DNA of 64,000 nucleotides from JBBDIP01 sp964602455 (GCA_964602455.1 CAZRRG010000002.1:1-64000); one strand, 5' to 3'; positions 1 through 8,858 are shown, counted from the stretch's first letter. Notes: generated from the letters alone by a model not told the origin. Made by a program: numbers and translations.

Positions 1-615
1 GTCCTGGTCATGGTCCATCTCCTCGGGCCTGAAGAACGACTCTTGAGCGTTCTGGTCCGGACCCAGCGAGATGACATCGAGCACGCCCGCTTCCGCGATC
101 TCCTCTATTCCCTTCACCGTGTCGGCCATGGACGGCAGGCCAAAGTGGTGCCTTATCAGGGGATATGGCGACTTCCACTCGATACGGGGGACGAGGGTGT
201 CGGGGTACTCCCGCCCGGACGCGGAGATGGACACACCTCGCAGGAACCCTATTATCTCATCTATGTCCTCGAGGCCCGAAAACACGGCCTTGAAGATACC
301 CGATTCCTTTGCCACCTCAGCTACAGGGGGAGTACCGCCGAACAGCAGTTCAGGGGCTATTCCCCGCTCGTCGAGGGCAGAGCGCAGCCGCCTGAACAGG
401 TGCCGCGCCGCGTCAGGGTCGAGCCTGTAGCCGACGGCAAGGACATCCGCCCGCTCCCGCTCGGCTATCTCCGCCGCCTCCTCGGGGGACCTGGCGGCCC
501 CGGCGAAAACTGTCGTGTAACCTTGCTGCTGCGCCAGGGAGAGGAAGTTCAGGACTCCCGCCACGTGGACGCAGTCCCCGAGGGACATACCGATCATCCT
601 GCGATCCTTGGACAT
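1..615 (-). CDS. cobalamin (B12)-binding domain protein, 3' part cut by window edge
   Basis: An open frame reads leftward off the window for 205 codons with no stop. The ATG at 615 overlaps the end of the dehydrogenase gene by about 22 bases, so it is the third gene of the operon. The N-terminal ~120 residues look like a B12-binding Rossmann domain: GDCVHVAG at residues 13-20 resembles the DxHxxG cobalt-ligand motif but is shifted, with His17 and Gly20 kept and the Asp one place early. An alternating beta/alpha pattern and a glycine-rich LFGGTPP stretch follow. The remainder (VISLGPDQNAQ, FFRPEEMD) is not recognised. No partner mutase or methyltransferase is visible inside the window. B12 binding is inferred from the fold; the reaction is unknown. 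Confidence 0.75.
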   Translation of the reverse strand, partial: MSKDRRMIGMSLGDCVHVAGVLNFLSLAQQQGYTTVFAGAARSPEEAAEIAERERADVLAVGYRLDPDAARHLFRRLRSALDERGIAPELLFGGTPPVAEVAKESGIFKAVFSGLEDIDEIIGFLRGVSISASGREYPDTLVPRIEWKSPYPLIRHHFGLPSMADTVKGIEEIAEAGVLDVISLGPDQNAQESFFRPEEMDHDQD

Positions 616-1730
616 GCCTCATCACCCTCCTCGACAAAAGCCTTGAGTTCGGCCACAGTCATATCCGCGACCCCCATCTCGCCGGCATCCCTGCCCTCGG
701 CCCAGAAGTCCCGGTCCAGGAGACCCTCGGCAACCGAGATGACGGACCGGAGCACAGGCGCCCGCAGACCCGCGAACTCGGCCAGGTGAACAAGGGGCAC
801 CAGGCTGAAAGGCACATCCTCATGAATGTAGCGGGTGTCCAGGGAGTCAGGCGCCAGGATCCCGCGGTAGGAATCATTTGACTGTATGGCCTCGTACAGG
901 TTGTGAGCCGTGACGCCGTAGGTGTCCTTCAGCCACTCAAGGGCGGAACGCGCGCTCACGCCGAGCACCCTTGCTATGGCGACGCGCTCGGCGTCCAGCC
1001 GCTCGAGGAGCCTCGCGACAGACCTCGAGATGCCTCCCATGTAGTGCTCGTACTTCTCCCCCGCTTCCAGCCTGGTCACGTTGAACAGCGCCGGAACCGG
1101 GTGGAATATGGCGCCCATGTTGTCGAGACTGGTCGCAAGCACGTTGTCAGCGGCGATGAACTGGGGGAAAGCCGTGCGGACCAGGTCGAGAACGTCATCG
1201 GTCCTATAAGCCGGTAGAGCCGCAAGCGACACGTGCTTCTTTATCCCGTAGATGTGGGAGACCCCGGGTTCCACAGTCCTGCTGGCGAAGATGAAGGTGT
1301 TTGTCTCCGCCACGGTGACGTCGGCACGGCAACCTGCACGTTCCAGGTTGGCACGGAACGCCAGAGCCCCTCCGGTCCTGCCCGGGTTCAGGACGACCAC
1401 CTGGCCGTCAACCAGATTCGGCGCAAGCATCTTCGCAACGTCTCTATGCCCCGAGGCCGGCACCGTGACCATGACCACATCGGCGCCACTGCATGCTGCG
1501 GCTATATCCCTGGTCACGACCACCGGAACGCCAACGCCCTCGTTCGCTCCGTGAAGGCGTATGCCGCCCCTGGAGTTAATCGCGTCGACCTTTTCCGGCG
1601 ACCGGTTCCACAGCTTTACCCTAAAGCCGTGGAGAGCCAGGTATCCGGCCATGGCCTGCCCGCCGTTTCCAATACCCAACACAGTAAATGACGGAGCGCC
1701 CGCAAAGACCCTTCCATCGTGAATAGTCAT
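594..1730 (-). CDS. NAD(P)-dependent octopine/nopaline-type (opine) dehydrogenase family protein
   Basis: 378 residues. The N-terminal Rossmann domain carries the dinucleotide motif VLGIGNGGQA near residues 16-25. The C-terminal helical opine-dehydrogenase domain has FHPVPALFN, which fits the catalytic His region of octopine dehydrogenases. The family reductively couples an amino acid to a 2-oxo acid, or runs the reverse. The ATG at 1730 was chosen because GGAGGG lies just upstream and it overlaps the ATP-grasp stop as ATGA (1727-1730). An upstream in-frame start at 1799 would extend into the ligase gene without a ribosome site. The setting between an ATP-grasp ligase and a B12 protein suggests one pathway. 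The substrate cannot be told from sequence. Confidence 0.85.
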   Translation of the reverse strand: MTIHDGRVFAGAPSFTVLGIGNGGQAMAGYLALHGFRVKLWNRSPEKVDAINSRGGIRLHGANEGVGVPVVVTRDIAAACSGADVVMVTVPASGHRDVAKMLAPNLVDGQVVVLNPGRTGGALAFRANLERAGCRADVTVAETNTFIFASRTVEPGVSHIYGIKKHVSLAALPAYRTDDVLDLVRTAFPQFIAADNVLATSLDNMGAIFHPVPALFNVTRLEAGEKYEHYMGGISRSVARLLERLDAERVAIARVLGVSARSALEWLKDTYGVTAHNLYEAIQSNDSYRGILAPDSLDTRYIHEDVPFSLVPLVHLAEFAGLRAPVLRSVISVAEGLLDRDFWAEGRDAGEMGVADMTVAELKAFVEEGDEACPRIAG

Positions 1731-2695
1731 GAAGCAGCCCTCCTTTGTAGCGCACCCTCCAGCACTCGCTCCACGAGCGACCGGAACGGCATCCCGCACT
1801 TCTCCGCCATGCGGGGAAGCTCGCTGTAGCCCGGCATCAAGCCGGGAAGAGTGTTAATCTCAAGGACGTAAGCCTTGCCTTCGGGCGATACCCTGATGTC
1901 TACCCTTCCAACGTCGGTGCAACCGACGGCCTTGAAGGTCCTAACCGCCAGGTCCTGAATCTCCGTCGCCAGCTCGGCCGGTATATCTGCAGGACACACC
2001 GGCACAACGGCGTCGCGCGACTTGACGTCGTAGGTGTACATGCCGCCCTTCTTGAACACGATCTCCTCGACCGGCAGAGCCTGCGGCTCAGGGTACCCGA
2101 CAATGCCGACGGTGAACTCCCGCCCGCTGATGTACTCCTCCACCAACACCGTGCCGTAGATGTCCGCTATCAGTCTCACCTGCTCGACGGCCGCGTTAGC
2201 ATCCGCAACGACGCTCTTTTCCGAGATACCTACACTGGAACCCTCGGCAGCAGGCTTTACGATGACCGGATATGTCAGACCGGATAGGGCATCAGGCTCC
2301 AATGCATCTGGGTCCTCGATGACTCTGAACCTGGGGGTTGGGATCCCGTGTATGCCCATGATGGCCTTGGTCAGGTGTTTGTGGAGGCCCAATACGTGAC
2401 CGCGGGTTCCGGAACCCGTGAAGGGGTAGCCTGCCATCTCGAGCAATGCGGCTACGTTGGCCTGGTCCCTTTTGGAACGGTAGCCGGTAGCGAGGTTAAA
2501 GACTGCGTCAGGATTGGCCTCGCTCAGCCGGTGCAACAGAGACGGCCCTACCTCCACCAATGTAATCTTGTGGCCCAGCTCGCCGAGCGCTTTGCAGACA
2601 GCGCCGGCAGTCACAGAGGACTGCTCTTCGGCGTGCGGGTCCTGGTCGTAGAAGGGTGAGTTCCTCCGGTTGACCACGACGCAAATGTGCGGCAA
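1727..2695 (-). CDS. D-Ala-D-Ala ligase-like ATP-grasp enzyme
   Basis: 322 residues with the full ATP-grasp plan of the Ddl family: YPFTGSG near residue 90, LHKHLTK near 104-110, the ATP-binding loop VKPAAEGSSVGI near 146-157, and a metal-binding LEINTLPGL near the C-terminus. It would ligate an amino or carboxyl group using ATP. The TTG at 2695 is preferred because GGGAGG sits 8 bases upstream; the ATG inside the same ribosome site is out of frame. It is the first gene of the operon and follows the c-di-AMP riboswitch leader. A more typical Ddl lies at 55522-56628, so this copy is probably specialised rather than the housekeeping peptidoglycan enzyme (inference). Confidence 0.82.
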   Translation of the reverse strand: MPHICVVVNRRNSPFYDQDPHAEEQSSVTAGAVCKALGELGHKITLVEVGPSLLHRLSEANPDAVFNLATGYRSKRDQANVAALLEMAGYPFTGSGTRGHVLGLHKHLTKAIMGIHGIPTPRFRVIEDPDALEPDALSGLTYPVIVKPAAEGSSVGISEKSVVADANAAVEQVRLIADIYGTVLVEEYISGREFTVGIVGYPEPQALPVEEIVFKKGGMYTYDVKSRDAVVPVCPADIPAELATEIQDLAVRTFKAVGCTDVGRVDIRVSPEGKAYVLEINTLPGLMPGYSELPRMAEKCGMPFRSLVERVLEGALQRRAAS

Positions 2696-2745
2696 AGGGC
2701 ATTCCTCCCAGAAATGTTGTTCCAGCAGGCGCAACAAGGTAAGCC

Positions 2746-2839
2746 GCGGCCTCAAGAAGGCAATATCTTGAAAGACCGCGTGCGGTGTGTGACCGGGAAG
2801 AGGCTCTTACGGGGCGAAAACGCCACGGGACGAGGCCGC
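2746..2839 (-). promoter_or_regulatory. possible expression platform of the c-di-AMP riboswitch
   Basis: In the transcript, GCGGCCTC (complement of 2832-2839) overlaps the 3' strand of the riboswitch P1 helix and is perfectly complementary to GAGGCCGC (complement of 2746-2753), about 50 bases before the start codon. The two pairings exclude each other, so P1 formation could be coupled to a downstream fold. No U-tract follows, so transcription termination is not evident. The pairing is seen; the switching role is inferred. Confidence 0.4.
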
Positions 2840-2972
2840 CTTCCCTTTCGACGCTTACGAGGTTAGCTGACGGGCTCGGGCTGAAAAGGATTAGCCCTAC
2901 GCGAGGCGCGATTAGCCCCTAAGAAGTGGGTCCCCCGTTCCCCCTGTGGCAGGGAGATTCAGCGATAAGGCG
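2837..2972 (-). promoter_or_regulatory. c-di-AMP riboswitch (ydaO/yuaA class)
   Basis: The leader RNA contains the conserved ydaO/yuaA blocks in the right order: AUCGCUGAAUC, GGGGACCCA, UUAGGGGCUAAUC, GUAGGGCUAAUCC, then CCCGUCAGCUAACCUCGU and AAGCGU. A P1 helix pairs CGCCUU (complement of 2967-2972) with AAGGCG (complement of 2837-2842). Known riboswitches of this class sense cyclic di-AMP and usually turn genes off when it is high, often cell-wall, potassium or osmolyte genes. Here it precedes the ATP-grasp / opine dehydrogenase / B12 operon, leaving about 140 bases before the first start codon. Confidence 0.93.
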
Positions 2973-2997
2973 CGTACAACGCTGCTGGTCAAATTCC

Positions 2998-3027
2998 ATT
3001 ATACTTCCAGCTTGCATTTACTGTCAA
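2998..3027 (-). promoter_or_regulatory. sigma-A type promoter of the riboswitch-controlled operon
   Basis: On the minus strand, a consensus -35 TTGACA (complement of 3022-3027) and a consensus -10 TATAAT (complement of 2998-3003) are separated by 18 bases. Transcription would begin near 2991, about 20 bases before the riboswitch. Between this site and the upstream hydrolase gene (3028-3130) no convincing terminator was seen. Confidence 0.85.
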
Positions 3028-3130
3028 GCTAGAAAAGCCCTGGACAAGCCCACAGCGGTTTCCAGTTTGAACCAGATGGGCCCCTATTGCGTCTGCCAGG
3101 ACGCGTAAACACGCCTTGACTGCGCTTAGG

Positions 3131-4471
3131 TTACTTCCTCCTGAGCATCCTGGAGTGGGCTAGCACGGCCCAAGGATGGTCCTTGCACTTCCTCTCATCG
3201 AAGTAGAAGCGCAGCACTTGCTGCTGGCCCTGGGCTTGGAAGAACACGGTCCGCTCGTCGCTGGCCTTAGCCGGGAACTCCATCCCTTCCAGCGTGACCA
3301 CGAGAGAGCCGTCTTTCAACGCGAGGGTGATGTTCCCGCCCTCGTCGCTCCTGTAGTTGCCCTCGAACCTGGACAGCGCCGCGGTATCATGCACGCGCTC
3401 AGTTTCGACGCTCTTCATGGTGTCGAGAGGCAAGCCAAGCGCCGCGTTGACTGCGGCGAGCCAAATGGCGGCGGCAGGGACAGAGGTAACGTTGGTGAGG
3501 GCGGCGACTGTTATGCCCTTCTCGGGCACGAAGCCGAAGTTGGAGGAGACTCCGGGCTGTCCTCCGCTGTGCTCCACCAGTGTTGCTCCGGTGTTGGCGT
3601 AGTTCTTTGTTGTGACAAGCGCGAGGTTGTAGTCGCTTACCCTGGTTGTGCGGTACATGGGCGTCGTCCACATTCGCCTTTGGCCGTCATCGGAGACGAT
3701 GCGGACACCGTTGGCCGCGACTCCCCCGCCGAGGTAGATCTGTCCGTACTTCATGAGGTCCAGCACGCACGAGCGTACTCCGCCCCCTACTTCGTAGGTC
3801 CCCAGGGCCGGCCAGGGCTGCTCCTCGTGTTTTCGCGTCTTGGGGTTATAGATGTACGGCGTCGACAAGTCCCCGATCTTGGGCAGTTCCTCGAGGTTGT
3901 AGGTCGACCTGTGCATGCCTGCGGCGTCGAGAATGTGCTGGGTCATGTAACGCCTGTACAGCTGCCCGGTCTTGCTCTCAATGATGTGCCCGTTTAGAAG
4001 GAACGTGTCGTTGCAGTAGCTGAAGTACTCCCCGGGTTCGCCCAGGAGCTCGTACTCCGCTCCGGCCAGGTACTCAATGTGGCTCTGGAAATCCGTAATC
4101 TCCTCGCGTCTCCTCATCGGAGGAAGTCCCGTGGTGTGGGAGAGGATGTGGCGCATCTTGACTTCCCACATGTCCTTCGCGCCGGCAAGCCTGAAACCGG
4201 GGATATGATCGACCACCGGGTCATCTACGGAGATCAGTCCCCTGTCGGCCAGCTGGGCTATGGCCATGGAGGTAAAGGACTTGCTGACTGACGCGCAGCC
4301 GAAGATGGTGTTTGGGGTAACAGGCTCTTTGGTCTCAAGGTTCTTGACGCCGAACCCCTTTGCGTAGAGGACGTCCTTTGGCCCGGCAACCGCTACCGCG
4401 GCCCCGACGATGTAGTTTTCCTCCATAACGCGAAGCACGTATTCTTCAAATGCGGTCCAGTCCGTTGCCAC
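3131..4471 (-). CDS. serine hydrolase of the beta-lactamase / class C fold family
   Basis: 446 residues. Motifs of the penicillin-recognising fold are present in order: SVSK (SxxK, near residues 61-64), YCN (YxN) in the middle, and HSGGQPG as the third active-site box. A C-terminal beta-rich domain follows, as in family members annotated as D-aminopeptidases or esterases. No signal peptide is evident, so the protein is probably cytoplasmic. The GTG at 4471 was chosen because GGAGGGG lies 6-8 bases upstream; the ATG 18 bases earlier lacks a ribosome site. It is the last gene of a leftward set with ggt and an M14 peptidase, which suggests a role with peptides or modified amino acids rather than drug resistance. 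Confidence 0.85.
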   Translation of the reverse strand: MATDWTAFEEYVLRVMEENYIVGAAVAVAGPKDVLYAKGFGVKNLETKEPVTPNTIFGCASVSKSFTSMAIAQLADRGLISVDDPVVDHIPGFRLAGAKDMWEVKMRHILSHTTGLPPMRRREEITDFQSHIEYLAGAEYELLGEPGEYFSYCNDTFLLNGHIIESKTGQLYRRYMTQHILDAAGMHRSTYNLEELPKIGDLSTPYIYNPKTRKHEEQPWPALGTYEVGGGVRSCVLDLMKYGQIYLGGGVAANGVRIVSDDGQRRMWTTPMYRTTRVSDYNLALVTTKNYANTGATLVEHSGGQPGVSSNFGFVPEKGITVAALTNVTSVPAAAIWLAAVNAALGLPLDTMKSVETERVHDTAALSRFEGNYRSDEGGNITLALKDGSLVVTLEGMEFPAKASDERTVFFQAQGQQQVLRFYFDERKCKDHPWAVLAHSRMLRRK

Positions 4472-4546
4472 GACAATCCCCTCCGTTTTCATTGCGAACC
4501 AAATTGCTGACCCAGCCGCCAACACGCGCCGGCCGCTCCAGCCTGA

Positions 4547-6157
4547 TTATACTCCCACTGCCGCTCCCTCGCGCCTGGGGTCGGCTCCTCCTCGTAACTC
4601 CCCTGACTCGGGGTCCCGCAGAATCCCGTGGGCGCCGCCAAAGTAGTAGTCCACCGGCCCTCTAACTACGAGCGTGTGTCCCATCCTGCGCAACTGGTCC
4701 TGAACAGCTGCGTCGAAGCGCCCCTCAATGTGCAGCTCGGCGCCGTCGGTGTGGATCCGCGGGGCGTCGATGGCCTCCTGGATACCCATACCGTGGTCGA
4801 TAATGTTTGAGAGCACCTGGACAACCGCGGTGATGATCCTCTTGCTCCCGGGTGAGCCCACCGTCAGGAATGGGCGACCGTCCCTCAAGACGACCGTGGG
4901 GGACATGCTCGAAAGCGGTTTCTTGCCGGGCGCGACGCTGTTGGGGTGGCCGGGCACAGGGTCCAGGTCCTGCATCTGGTTGTTCAGTATGAACCCGTAT
5001 CCGGCCAAGACGGATGCGCACCCGAAGAAGCTCTCAACAGTCTGGGTCAGGGCGACGGTGTTCCCCGCGCTATCCATGACCGAGAGATGGGTAGTACTGT
5101 CACCCTCGTAGGCAGCCGGCCGGCCTGCTCCTTGCTTCGACGCGCGGGCAGGATCAATCGATGTCGCCCTGTCCGTGGCGTAAGCTTTGCTGAGAAGTCC
5201 CGCCAGGGGAATGTCCACGAACGCAGGGTCGCCCATGAACGCGTCGCGGTCCGCGAAGGCCATCTTGAACGCTTCGGCCAGGAGATGCAGGTTAGCCGCG
5301 GAACCGTGCCCCATGCCGCGGACGTCAAAGGCTTCAAGCATGTTGAGGATCTCGATGACGTGCGTGCCTCCGGAACTAGGAGGCGGGGACGATATGATCT
5401 CGTAGCCCCTGTACGTCCCCCTGACGGGCTTCCTAAGTGATGGCTTGTAGGCCGAAAGATCGTCGAAGCCGATGAGCCCACCGTGGACTTGCATGTCCCG
5501 GACCAGGGCGCGGGCGACCTCGCCTTCATAGAACACCCCGGTGCCCTTCTCACCGATAAGCCGCAAGGTCCTGGCGTAGTCAGGGTTGACCAGCGTGTCG
5601 CCCACGTCGTAAGGCTCGCCGTCTTTCAGGTAGATCCTCGCGGTCTTGGGGAACATGCGGAGCCGGTCCAGGTTCCGCACCATGGCATCCCTGAGGAATG
5701 GACCGACTGTGATGCCGCTCTCTGCCAGCCGGGCGGCGGGTTCGATGACGTCGGACAATGACATAGTCCCGTACATCTCCAGCGCCTTGGCCAATCCCGC
5801 GACCGAGCCGGGGACGGCCACCGCCTTGTGCCCGGTCTCATTTGCCCGTCCCACGACCCGGCCGTCCACAACCTGGTACATGTCGGGGGTAGCCCGGAGA
5901 GGGGCCACCTCTCTGTAATCGATGAACACAGTCTCACCGGCGCCGGCGGGCGGCGTGACCATCCTCACCAGCATGAAGCCGCCGCCGCCGATTCCCGAGG
6001 TAAAGGGTTCAGCAACTCCAATTGCAAACGCTGCGGCAACTGCCGCGTCGACAGCGTTGCCGCCGCGCTTCAGCATTTCCACGCCCGCTTGCGAGGCGAG
6101 CGGGTGAGCGCTAGACACCATTCCTTGCTTTGAGACTACCTCTACCTGGCCTGCCAC
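4547..6157 (-). CDS. ggt: gamma-glutamyltransferase
   Basis: 536 residues. GGT cleaves or transfers the gamma-glutamyl group of glutathione and similar peptides. The precursor cuts itself into two subunits at the catalytic Thr in the STTHLSV box, near residue 355 here. The N-terminal GGNAVDAAVA and SGIGGGGFM blocks and the PLSSMSPT block of the small subunit are all present. No signal peptide is seen, unlike many secreted GGTs. The GTG at 6157 follows GGGGGAG at a 6-base gap; the frame stays open up to a GTG at 6220 that lacks a spaced ribosome site. Lies 67 bases after the M14 peptidase and is likely co-transcribed with it. Confidence 0.93.
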   Translation of the reverse strand: MAGQVEVVSKQGMVSSAHPLASQAGVEMLKRGGNAVDAAVAAAFAIGVAEPFTSGIGGGGFMLVRMVTPPAGAGETVFIDYREVAPLRATPDMYQVVDGRVVGRANETGHKAVAVPGSVAGLAKALEMYGTMSLSDVIEPAARLAESGITVGPFLRDAMVRNLDRLRMFPKTARIYLKDGEPYDVGDTLVNPDYARTLRLIGEKGTGVFYEGEVARALVRDMQVHGGLIGFDDLSAYKPSLRKPVRGTYRGYEIISSPPPSSGGTHVIEILNMLEAFDVRGMGHGSAANLHLLAEAFKMAFADRDAFMGDPAFVDIPLAGLLSKAYATDRATSIDPARASKQGAGRPAAYEGDSTTHLSVMDSAGNTVALTQTVESFFGCASVLAGYGFILNNQMQDLDPVPGHPNSVAPGKKPLSSMSPTVVLRDGRPFLTVGSPGSKRIITAVVQVLSNIIDHGMGIQEAIDAPRIHTDGAELHIEGRFDAAVQDQLRRMGHTLVVRGPVDYYFGGAHGILRDPESGELRGGADPRREGAAVGV

Positions 6158-6224
6158 CGGAATCTCCCCCGCCGGACCGCCGATATCTTCCGCTAGATTT
6201 CCTATGCCTGCCCCATCCACCCGC

Positions 6225-8795
6225 CTACATAAGGCAGTTGAACAGGAACTTGAACGTGCCGTGGGCTTGCGCCCTGAACTGCGTCCTGAAGCCGATGAGG
6301 ACTACCTCGCCCTTACCGCACTTGGCGGCCACCATGCACGGCTTGCCAGCCAGCTTCTCGCTGCCGATAAGCCACCCGCTCTGCAGGAGGTCCGTCTGCG
6401 GGTACTCGGCGACAATCCTGTAGTCATCAGCCCTATCCATCTCGGTGATCTCGAATGTCGGGCTCCCCATGTTCAGCACCAGGGCGTTCTCCGGCATCCC
6501 GTATGCGAGAGGATCGCTGTTGTTCACCTTCACGTGCAGCGTGGAGCCGTTGCAGTAGAAGTCCCTCCAACTGGAGTTGGCGACGACGTTGCGCACCTTG
6601 AGGCCGCAGGTGTCGATTGCCCAATCGGAGGACGTGTCCATGGCCACAAGCCTGCCGCCCGCCTTCACGAACTCTGCGACCGCGTTCTGTCCTTCCTTGC
6701 CCAGCCCGCTCCTGTACTCCGGCGGCAGGTTTGGGAGCGGCCAAGCCCTGGCGTTGGGATTGGTCTCGGGAACGTTGTCGGGACCCATGAGCAACCTGGT
6801 CCGGTCTCCCGGTATGATGAGCACGTCAAGTTTCTCGGCGAGGTTGCCGCTCTTAATGTCGGCGTCCATCACAGTCACGTACGGCACCTCAAACTTGTCG
6901 AAAACGTAACGGGTCCAGCCCTCGTCCATGTTCCCGCCCCAGTACCGCTGGTACATGCCGATGCGCAGGGGCTTAAGCTCATGCTTGGCGACCTCCGGTA
7001 GTCCGCTCACGGGCATGAACGGCACGCCGGTCTCGCTCGCGAGGCCCGCGATGACTTCCTTGTACTTGGGAGCGTTCTCAACGTAGAAGGCGCCTGCTAC
7101 TGGAGCGCAATCGCACGAGGATCCGTTCTCGCACACCTTCATCGGACCATCCAGCCGCCAGAACTTGGCGCCGTTCTTCTGCAGGCGGTTCACTGCGAGA
7201 TAGGTATCATTGAGCCTCGGGTCCAGGAGGTATCCTGCCGCCTCCTTGACCTCCACCCTAGGTCTGGAGACCTCCTTAACCACCTCGTACTCGCACTCAA
7301 ACCTGTAATCGATGGCGGCCACGTTGACACCCATGAACTCGCCGATCGTGTCGGTCGCGGTATCGTACATAATGGGGGAACCGTCAGGATTCCTGGTCCA
7401 GTAACTGTCGGGATAGAAGGTCCTCCCCAGCAGGAACCTGAGAACGCCCATCTTTGGCTGGTCCATCGTGAGGAAGTAGGTCCCGGCCGGGAAGACCTTG
7501 CCGCAGGCGCGGAACTCCTCCTTTGCTATCTTCACTTCGGCGCCTTGAGCCAGCATCAGTTCGACCAGCTTCAGGGCTGTGAGCGGGTCGTTGTTCTTCT
7601 CCGGAGTGATGGCGAAGGCGTAAGGCTTGCCCTCCCTACCCCTTTCGGTCTGGCGGGACGCCTTCAGATACGCGTTCCACAGAACCTTCTCCTTGTACTT
7701 TGCGCAGATGTCCAAGAGGGCCCAAGCGGCGATCTTCTGCTGTTCCACGATATCCCTGAGACGCCACCACCCGCCCGGCCAGGGATGCGGGAAGTTGGTC
7801 TGGGCTTCATACTTGGGCATGGTCTTCTGGCTCGCGCCGCGGAGCTGGTGCGGGTGGACGTACATCGGCGTGGCGAGTTTGGCGCTAGCCGACTCTGTCA
7901 GCATGCCCGCGATGTTGTGGTGGGTCGTGATCCAGTGGAACCCGAAGTGGCCCCATCCGGGGTACTGGGCGCCGTTGAGGATGCCGGTCTTGCCTTTTTC
8001 CTCAAGGGTGTACGCCATATGGGCGCCGAACCAGGAATCTTCGCGCCAGACCAGGGGATCGGCGTGGGGACGGATGGCGTCGGAGTACGGCGCAAGGAAC
8101 AGGCGAGCCCCGTAGGGCCCCATATGGTGATGGTCCTGGTAGGCCTGAGGATGCCAGTCGGTGTACAGCAGCTTGGCCATGTAACGCGACTCGGGAAGAT
8201 TCAGAGCGAACGCGTCGCGGTTGTTGTCGTGTCCGGCATACTTCTGGTAGAGGAAAGGCGTGCTGCAGCCTTCCCACTCGGTTCCCAGATACTTGTTGTA
8301 CCAGTCGGTGACCATGATCTGGCCGTCGGGGTTGAAGCAGGGGACCATCAAGAAGATGACGTTGTCCAATATCCTCTTGTTGTCCTCACAGTCGCAAGCC
8401 AGCAGATCGTAAGCCAGCTCCGGAGCCATCTGGGTGCCGCCGATCTCGGTCGCGTGCAGACTCATGCTCTGGCAGACGACCGCCTTTCCCTCCTTAACGA
8501 GGGCCTTGACCTCATCTTCGGTGAGCCCCCGCGGGTCCGCGATCTTGCCGTTAATCTCCCGGTGACGCTCCAGGTTCGCGAGGTTCTCGGGAGACGAGAT
8601 GATGGTCAGTAGGAAGGGATTGCCCTCCGTAGAGGGTCCCATGTCTGTGACCTTAATCGCATCGGACTCGGACTCAAGCTTGTGGAAGTACTCGACGATC
8701 TTGTCCCAGCGGGCCATCTTCCTATCGGAACCCAACCTAAACCCAAAGAACTCTTCCGGAGAGGTGATCGTGGGTCGCGGAGTCTTTGCGGCCAT
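6225..8795 (-). CDS. M14-family zinc carboxypeptidase, large
   Basis: 856 residues, well above the ~300 of a bare M14 catalytic domain. The zinc motif HATE lies at residues 114-117. FNPDG near 154-158, HDNNRD near 189-194 and a His-rich DHHHMGP segment near 221 form the rest of the N-terminal active-site region. The C-terminal half (about 430-856) looks like a glutamine-amidotransferase/ThuA-type alpha/beta domain of the kind seen in large M14 proteins, ending in a small beta domain. No clear signal peptide. The ATG at 8795 has AAAGGAG about 10 bases upstream. It heads the leftward hydrolase cluster and probably trims peptides or amino-acid conjugates. Confidence 0.85.
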   Translation of the reverse strand: MAAKTPRPTITSPEEFFGFRLGSDRKMARWDKIVEYFHKLESESDAIKVTDMGPSTEGNPFLLTIISSPENLANLERHREINGKIADPRGLTEDEVKALVKEGKAVVCQSMSLHATEIGGTQMAPELAYDLLACDCEDNKRILDNVIFLMVPCFNPDGQIMVTDWYNKYLGTEWEGCSTPFLYQKYAGHDNNRDAFALNLPESRYMAKLLYTDWHPQAYQDHHHMGPYGARLFLAPYSDAIRPHADPLVWREDSWFGAHMAYTLEEKGKTGILNGAQYPGWGHFGFHWITTHHNIAGMLTESASAKLATPMYVHPHQLRGASQKTMPKYEAQTNFPHPWPGGWWRLRDIVEQQKIAAWALLDICAKYKEKVLWNAYLKASRQTERGREGKPYAFAITPEKNNDPLTALKLVELMLAQGAEVKIAKEEFRACGKVFPAGTYFLTMDQPKMGVLRFLLGRTFYPDSYWTRNPDGSPIMYDTATDTIGEFMGVNVAAIDYRFECEYEVVKEVSRPRVEVKEAAGYLLDPRLNDTYLAVNRLQKNGAKFWRLDGPMKVCENGSSCDCAPVAGAFYVENAPKYKEVIAGLASETGVPFMPVSGLPEVAKHELKPLRIGMYQRYWGGNMDEGWTRYVFDKFEVPYVTVMDADIKSGNLAEKLDVLIIPGDRTRLLMGPDNVPETNPNARAWPLPNLPPEYRSGLGKEGQNAVAEFVKAGGRLVAMDTSSDWAIDTCGLKVRNVVANSSWRDFYCNGSTLHVKVNNSDPLAYGMPENALVLNMGSPTFEITEMDRADDYRIVAEYPQTDLLQSGWLIGSEKLAGKPCMVAAKCGKGEVVLIGFRTQFRAQAHGTFKFLFNCLM

Positions 8796-8858
8796 CGTGA
8801 GGTCACTCCTTTCTGACAGTTAGGTCTTCGCCAAGGAGCGGCCTTTTCCTACCGGTCA

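Noticed and set aside
10..789. 259-codon open frame on the plus strand
   Set aside because: It is antisense to the B12-binding and opine dehydrogenase genes, whose protein motifs and overlaps are clear; high GC produces such frames.
3131..4471. beta-lactamase resistance gene
   Set aside because: The motifs fit the wide serine hydrolase family; there is no signal peptide and the neighbours are peptidases.
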